Source of the DNA: Nemertoderma westbladi
Lineage: Eukaryota; Xenacoelomorpha; Nemertodermatida; Nemertodermatidae
DNA: 34,657 nucleotides
Assembly (NCBI GenBank): GCA_032718475.1
Contig: JAUCBJ010002504.1
Coordinates: forward strand, 1 to 34,657
Direction: 5' to 3'
The position numbers and the translations under genes were made by a program. Below, piece after piece: positions 22,001 to 31,000 of the stretch. How positions within the stretch are numbered: the stretch's first letter is position 1; each line of letters starts with the position of its first letter. The notes under the pieces were generated by a model, which was not told the DNA's origin, searched no databases, and was given only the letters and a program-made list of their open reading frames with translations.

Positions 22001-25000
22001 GGTTCGCAAACAGCCGCTCCATTCCGCGCAAAATCCTTCAAGGGATCCTCCAAACATTACAGTAAAGAAGATCGGGAGGAAACAACGAAGAAAGATGCCA
22101 AAAAGGTGGATAGCGGGAATAGCGAGCCGGTTGATGACTTCTCTCGCGGTGACTCGGTTAGCGAAGAGCTAGCGTGGCCACCTAAGTTTCAGTCTACCGA
22201 AGCGAAAATCGTCGAAATTAAAATGCCTGGGGATCGGCCACACCAACCTGAAAGGGACGGGAAACTGATTCCATCCCAGAACATTTCAGTGGGTGAGTGG
22301 AAATCCCGTTTATTATACTGAGTTGTTAAGGGTTCATCTGACAAAATACGACTTGTTATTACAGGAACATATTTTTTTTTAATGTCAAGAAACAATTATT
22401 TAGGCTATACGGTATTTTGACTTTCGATACGATACCGTCGGTCACTGCCTACATCTTTCAGTTTTAAAACAACCTATATTATGTAGTGGTGTGGCACAAA
22501 ATAATCAATATAATTATGTTTAAATTTTCTAGCTGAAAGAAACCACAACCGTAAGATGGTGAGTCGGCATTCTTCGGGAGTCGGGAGCGAGATAACGACC
22601 AGTAGCGTTCGTCAGTCGTTACATAAAGTCAATCTAGAGGTGACTGCTCCGTCGGAAAGGGATAAAATAATACATCCTAGTCTCGTCTCATTAGGTGATA
22701 GGGTACCCAAAGGTAATAATAATAATGAGTTTATTGGTACTCGTACACACCATGTTCTAGAACAGTTTGTTTATCTCAAGTAACTGGGCAACAATGCAAT
22801 GCCTAAATGATAATACTAGTATATGGATATTCATTCATAAACAAAATGTTCTAGAACATTGAGTATTAATTTAATAGAATAAATGGCCTGCAGCGGAAGC
22901 AAATACATGCAAAATTCGAATGCCAATATCTCGGCTATTTCTCAACCAAATTAAAATATTTTATACATTTCTGGAATCCTTGCATGGTCAGCTTTCTATT
23001 AATACTAACTAATCACTATATATAAGGTTGAAGAATATCTGCGGTTGTAGCTGGTGTAATATCGCTGGAGACACTTTTTTTAAACGCTTGTAGCTAAAGA
23101 TTGAAAGCAAAAATAAAAATTCTGGCTCACCCAGTCAGTGGTCGGGAGGTGAAACTATCTCTGTTTCAAATTTCATGCAATCTCATTACGATTTATAAAA
23201 AAATTAGGGGGGGGGGGGGGGGTGGGGGTACCTGAATTACGACACTATATTCTGGGACATGGTGTATTAACTGAGTTGTCTCAGTTTATTTTACATCTAT
23301 TTATAATTAATTGTAGAAGTGTGTTTTTGTAACGCTAATCTGGGATAACATAAGGAAAATGAATTATCGCTTCACATTCTTCGATAACTTTATCACAATA
23401 ACAGTGTACTTTTATGGTGCTGACGTTTTCACTTAAAGTTAATAACTTTTACCACTTGTGGTAAACGCTTTACCACTCGTGGAAATGTATTTCTTATCCA
23501 AAACAATTTCATATAATTTAATATATTTATAACAGGAAACCACCATTAGATTATGGTAAAAACTTAAGTTTATCATTTATGGTGATAACTTAAATTTCTA
23601 CAAATATTTTGTTTGATTTTGTGTTTCAGAAACGATAGACCTCCGCACTCGAGTAACGAGTAGGAAGTCTTCGTATAGGACGTCGATAGTAACTGGCGGG
23701 ATACCCAGATCCTCGTCTCCCAGTGAGCTGAGTAGCGACGAATTAGATAACGAAGAATCCCAGAACTACGGTGAGTTTATAGTAGAATGTTCAGGTTTCC
23801 TAGAGGGTTGATCGGATCATATTAATACTTACTGTACTTACACTTTACTTTACATTATTACTTCGGAAGTTAATAATATTTTTAATGGCGAATTTCTTAT
23901 TGTTCACCTTTGACCAGGATGTTTTAAGAAATTTTCTTATAGAGTTTGTGAATCTTATGTTATAGTAGGTTAGGCTTAGGAGATAGAAAAAATTAAAAAT
24001 AAATTACTATTAGTAAAAAAAGTAACTTACTTAAGAAGTATTGGAATTATGCTGTTATAATAATTTTTATTAGTATTGTTCCGAATATCATTCGAATAAT
24101 TTCATATTATTGTCAACACTATTCTACAAACCTATTTTTAGTGTTTCCATAACAACTGCAAAATAAAGTTCAAGTTTCCTGCAACCAAAATTAAGTTTAC
24201 TTTTATTGCATCAGATTGACATCAAAACCACGAGAAATTTGATTCACATTAAAAAAAATGCGTGTCAAATTGTGTGGTGGACGTGGAACACCCTGTCCCT
24301 GTATTTTACATAATATAATGGCGCTATAGATGATCGTAAAAGAAAGGAAATGATCTCCAGTGTAAAGTAAACATGTTCATGTTTATTGAGCGTTGAGACA
24401 TTGACAGGTGGTATAGTACCATAGAGCTCGGCGTTTGTCATGTGTTGTCGTTGTCTCCAGCTGATGTTTCGGGCTGCCCTTAGTTTTGCTTGCTAATTAC
24501 TTTGCTTTCCTAACTGTATGTCGACAACCTTCCTTAGTTGATTATAATCAATGGTTGTCAAGTTTCCATGAACATTAAAGGTCATGAATTCGGTCTTTGT
24601 AGCATTTATATGCAATCCAACCTCCTTAGCAGCCCTCTCCACTTTATTTAGTAGAAGCTGTGCATCTGCTAGCGTATTAGAGAGCAGGGCGATGTCATAT
24701 GTTATATTAATTCAGCTCTATAATTAATTGATAATTAGGTGTATTAATATTATTCTTTACTTACGCAGCCGACTTAGAATGGAAGATGGATTTTAATGAG
24801 AACGTCGAATTGAAACTTCTGGAAGAAGAACGTGCAGCCGAAGCCGAAGAATCACATATTGTATTAGATGAGATTTACAGCAGGAAGTTAAAGATGGTCA
24901 TTATAGAAATTCTTCGATCTGAAGGTGAGACACATTAATATAAATAGTAGGAAACCAACATAGACTATTAGACTACCTTATAGAATTCTAAATATAAGTG

Positions 25001-28000
25001 AACCTTGAGATTCCGTTTTATTCTATGGGACTTACATACAAATCTCGGACAGATTCAATGCTTCTCACTTATCTGACTTGGATCTGCGATCCCAATTAGC
25101 AGAGTCATCGATATGCTCAAGCACATCATCCTTTATTGAGCTTATGCTTATCCAACCAGACGTTTCCTGAGGACTTTTAAAGTTAACTGTTCAATAATAA
25201 TAAATCTAAAAACCTACCAAATCTTCTCGCACACAATTTAGCGTATTTGTACCACTCATGCCATGGAGTTTTCAGTTTAGGCCTATATCGAATGTCACAA
25301 GTAAACTAGCTGTACCTACTGTAAGTAGGCCTGTGTAATAGTAATTCTTTCCATTTTCCTTGTAAATGTTAACTAAAATAACACTCACAATCTAAATAAT
25401 AAAATTTTTTAGATTTTTTCTAGATTTTTTTAGATTTTTTCCGACGTTGAATTCCAATGTTTTATTTACTGTAGATCCCGACAATATGAGCCTCTCAGAG
25501 ACGGCCGGTTTACTTAAAGGACTTTCCGGAATAATTCCTAAAATGTCGGCGATGACGGAACAATCGACATTGTTTTACGACGGAGCAAAGAAAGACGAGA
25601 TTCCTATCTTCTTCAGAGGTAAGTTACTTTCACTTTCACGGTGATTGTTAATAAATATGTAACCAGGGGATAAGTAGTAAGTTCACTCAAGTACAGTAGT
25701 ACAGTTGTAGTATACTCACTGTAGCTTATATAGTCATTCTGAAACTTTAAGGAAACTTTTAGATCCCGAACAACCGGGATCCCGACGAAAAATGCAATCC
25801 CGATCCCGATCCTGACTTTTTTGGAACGGGATCCCGAAGTATAAATAGTTAAGTAAATTTGTTGAATATCTGACAAATAGTTCCAGCAGAAAGGAATTGT
25901 TTTGATTATATCGAATATTTCTAACATTTCAGAAGTCAATTGTGTAAAATAAAGTGAGTGTTACCCAAAACCCGCCTCATATACTATTAACTTTGAGGAA
26001 TTTAATCCAAAATTGCAATCCCGATGCCGAAAAACGGGATCCCGAGAGTAATAATCCCGGTTCCGATCCCGGAAATCCCGAAAAGTCTGATCCCGTTTAA
26101 AAACTAGTGTAGAGTAATTTCGTCAGTGACTTAAAGTTCTGGATGGTCGTACTGTATGACACATAATGTATTATTATACACTTGTATTATTACATAATAA
26201 TAGGCTATAATGAGTTGACATAACAACGGTATATCGGTATACGGAGAATTGGCAGCTGTAGGCTACTGTAGCTTCAAATATTCATTCTAAGTTACATAAA
26301 TATGATGGCTTTCCAAGTTACTACGGTGAAGATAAAACTATTAATTGACCACAGTCACTCGTAATAAGCGCAATGAATTACTGACTGAAAATTGGAACCT
26401 CAACCTAGGAAACCAATAATGTTGTACAACATTTCAGCTTATTACAAACCGCCTCTCCACTCTGCCTCTCTATTATTATCTTCATATCACATTGAACTGT
26501 TAAAAATACGGTCAGTATTTAATATTTATATTAAATTTAGGATTTACCATAAATAATAAACCTTTTTTTATTTTTCATTAGATTTACTTCGTGGGAGTTA
26601 CGTTTTGGCTCCAAAGGACGAAGTTATTCAAGTCGGCGGGACGATTGATATGGGAGAGAGAGAAGTTTACAACGATTTGAGAGCCGCCTACAGTAAATTC
26701 ATGGCTGAGAATATTATGAAAGCCGAAACAAGTAAGTTTATATCAACGACAATTTAGGAATTTTAAATGCCGATTATATATATAATATAGACTAATAATT
26801 GCCGGTGCTTGTATTTTGGAAAGTTTCTCTACCTATTATATACAATGTCGGGTACTGTATGTAGGTCTGGGAATATAATTAAATATTTATTGCATAATTA
26901 AAGAAGTCACCGCAATCATACAACGATATATCCATCATAACTAATACGTAGGTAGGCCTATACTGTACACAGTGGTACAGTATACAGCTACTGTCAGCAA
27001 ATATTGCTCTGCTAAATTTAACAAATAAAAGGATAGATTTTTACAGATTTTATTTGGAACTAAACTTGAGAGTAGATTGAGCCAGGAGAGGGTCTCTTTA
27101 GGGAGTAGAGTCCCAGGGCCTTAAGAGTGAATATTTTCTTTCAAGTCTGGGTATAAATACCTCATCGGCTCTGATGTAATTCCTGCAATAATTGTCGCCG
27201 AATCGGTCTTGCATTTACAAAATCTCATCAGACGCCCCGGATTATCCCTCACTTATCCTTTTTTGTACCAGAGTGTTGGTTCATAATGGTAGACGATTGT
27301 AATCATCTCCGGAATCAATAAAAAAAAACAGGTGGTGCAACAATGGTTCGCAGCTCTATAAATGTTAACGGCAATACGAATATAATTAATACACCGCGTA
27401 TGATGTGATGTAACCACGACAACGACATTCATGTACCGTTATTAATCATATAGAATATAATATTCAAAGGAAGAAGCCTCATTGCCAATGTAATTGCTAT
27501 CATTCAAATTACCTTTCAGTTGTAACTGTAAAGTTGTTAATGCCACAGGGCCTCTCATAAATGGTGTTAGAGTTTATACTGAGGGATTCGTCGTAATTTA
27601 ACAGAGGGATGGGTAGATTGCAAAATTTAGATGTCCGATTTTTGATGTTGTTTGTAGATGATATGGTGAAGAGGAAACTCCCTCGACTTGGGGGGCTTTT
27701 CTATCCGTCTATGGTTACTATTTAACTACTTTAGATAAACTGTGTTGTATTTATATTTTGTTTATTTAACCTCCTAAACTTTGGACTACCGGAACGGGGG
27801 GACAAGGTTGTCCGAAAGTCCTCGAACTTTCTTTATGAGTAGTCTACTGTAGGACCCTAACTGTCTTAAATAAATAATATGATTAAGTTTGTAAGATTTA
27901 CCACGATTCTGATATTCTGTGATTAAGTCATGGCGCCTTTCATTGGTGGTCCCAAATCCGCCAAAAGAAACACAAACATTGATGAGTATAAAAAACAAAG

Positions 28001-31000
28001 GAACACATTCATGTTGTTGAGAAGTCATATGAATAAAATAGCGAATTCAAAGCGCAATAGCTTTAATGATTGGCAGAGAGACCTTAACGAACTCGCATCA
28101 AGGGCATTCCTCCTACCAGGTAATGTCAAGCAAACTGAAACATATTCCTTTATTAATTATTAATATTAAACTAAAAAATAATTCATCCATTGTGAAGAAT
28201 ACCAGAATTTTTTCACATTAGGCCTACTCTATTTTTAGTAAAATTAAATTAATATTTCGTAACCAAAGAGCCAGAACAACACTCACCAAAAAATGTAGTT
28301 TCGAGAAAAATGCAAAAAACCTTCTCATTTCCCTCTATATGGATCCCGTCTCCTAATTTTTTCGACAGAGGTCTAGGAAGATACAGTGATACATTTTATA
28401 ATAGTGGCTAGCATTCAGAATAAATTGTGTTAATGAAAATACTGTTTTTTTCGTTATTTTCCAAAGAGACAAAACAACACATACTGAAATTTAACATTAA
28501 CTCTAGTCTGTGTGTGTTGTTTTACCTCTAGGATTTTATCACAGAAACAGAACAACTCACGTCATTCCTCGACTATTGAATGGTGTTTTTCCTGGTAAAG
28601 CATGATAGATATTTAAATGTCGCGTCGGACTTACGCACATTACATTTCCATGCTGCGCTATTGGATCTTTTAAGCCCCTTGCCAGTATTCCTCATATGTT
28701 TCCCTATGACGTCATTGCTATACCTAGGTAAATTTGGACTAGGATCATCCGCATCGTCACTATAACTAGATGGTGGAATGTAATTTAACTCTGTAAACTT
28801 CAAGTCATCAACATACTCCATTTGTACATTGTCATCACCTGCTGGTGAATTCTCAATTGAGCGCATTTAAATGGAAATTTCTATAAATAGCCCTACTCCG
28901 ATAATAACTCATTTGAAAGCAAGTAATTATATTAACTTAGATTTATCAATACTAATATTATTTAAAAATCAAATAGATTATGACAAAAGTATCATTTTCG
29001 ATGACTTGTTTTTTGGCCGTAAAAGCTCATCATCAGATCCTATAAACGACATTACTGTACCGGTAATCTACATTAGCGCTTAACTCGCGTCAGTTAGTGT
29101 GGAATAGTCCATATTAATCAACTTAATTTAAATACATATTCCAGAAAAATTTGGCTTCTTTTGATTCGTTTATAATATACAGGAGTTGTCATACATTGCA
29201 TTGTGTGGTGTGGGTTCTTTTGCTTCGAAGAAGTGTTGTATGTGTTGCTTTACCTCTAACAGTTTTCAACTTTTATGTTGTGAGGGTTGGGTTGTTTCGA
29301 TTTTCCATATCTCCTAAACGGACTGACATAGAAGTCTAGGATTTTAACATAAGATGTAGAACGCCATCTTGAGTAATTTTGGTGAAATTTGTTTTTTTTT
29401 TAATTGTGGTATGTGTTGTTCTGGCTCTATGGTCACGATTTTATTTAATAGTATCTAACCAAAACAATTAATGTAAGTTAAAAGAACATCATGTTTTGTT
29501 TTTGAGAGTAACCAGATCTAATTTGCCTCGAGTTTCCCATGGAGAGTAATGAATTCTAATCTGCAACTTTCCAATGAGATAGAACGTATAGGACTTGGGG
29601 GACTTTCAATGCAATTAAAATTAATCCCTCTCCAGGGGAAATCGACACAAATAACAGGTGATTAATCCCTGTTAAAACTGTAACCTGTTCTTCTGAGTTT
29701 TGTTTATTGTTTTGGTTAGAATATTGTGTCAATGTAAACTGCCCTTATCCCTTAATTGATAATTTATACATTGAGACGAAATGTTAGCCGAGATTTAGCA
29801 CCCCCCCCCCCCCCCCCCACCACTCAAGTTTTCTTCATTATAATTAACAATACTCTCTATAGAATAATGAAGTGTAAATCTACTAGGTATATTTTTCGTT
29901 TTCGCGAAATATTATGTCTCTATGTCGTTTCCACAAATTACGAAACAATCGCGTCATGTATGGATAACACTATTTATCGCAGAAGATACAGATAGTTTAA
30001 AGGACGAAAAGGATCTGAATCGAGAACCATCGAGATGGTTCGGTCAGCACCGAGCCAGGAGCCCGGTTACCGGTACCGGTACTACAGGTGAGGCGGCAGG
30101 CAGAACCGTTAAAGAAGTGACAACAGACAGGAAGATTAGAAGACGAGTGAATCTCAGAAGTACAATTAAAGGTTATCGAGGATTGTCGATTTTCAACTTT
30201 TACAGTACTTCAAATTTAACACATCTTTCTGCACTCTTTTCTTTTTTTCATCGCAATTATTTACTATCACAAAACTCTGAAACCGCTCTCTTATGTCAAT
30301 TTCACTGTTCCCAGTTTTCCAACTCTTTTCAAACCAACCCATATTCCCTTCAATTTGATGTAGGGTACTGTATCCATGCATCATACTTTATTAGCAAACT
30401 CCTGTTGCATGAGCCATGAGATATTCCGTTTATATGCTTCCAAAACTAATTTCTAATTTTCACCCAGTTCTTTTGGTAAAAGCTCTACTTGTGTGGAAAA
30501 ATTGTTAACGTGTTACAGTAGTAATAGAGCTGGAACTAAACTTATGGAGAATACGGTTGGTGCTTATGGCAGTATGGGTATTGCATGTTCGTTTTGTGTT
30601 CTTTCCTAAAATTAACGTAATATACTTTTATCGTTAACTTGCATGTACAGTTTAACTTGTATCCTAGTGGTACCGATGAAAAGATAATGATGCGACCGCG
30701 AAGATTTCAAGATTGGAGAGGGATTATATCTTGGGTTATTGAACAAATATAGATGCAGCCAAACTCAACCTAAAACACAGGGCGTTCACTGGTGTCTCAT
30801 GGGCATATCTTTGATTCGGTGATTAACGACTATCCTATCACGATGATTGGTCAACTATCACGAGGATTAACGATAATTTGCTGGGTCCGCCGGCACCGTA
30901 TCTCGTGCAAGTCGACCATCATTGTCACGGTGATTGCTGTACGGGGGGGTTGACTTAGCGTGCGCTATGTACCGCTTTCTCGCATCCGGCGGTCCAGAGG

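Noticed and set aside
29922-30419. 165-codon frame as a single gene
   Set aside because: Only 29983-30171 is bounded by splice sites in phase with neighbours; the rest reads into introns.
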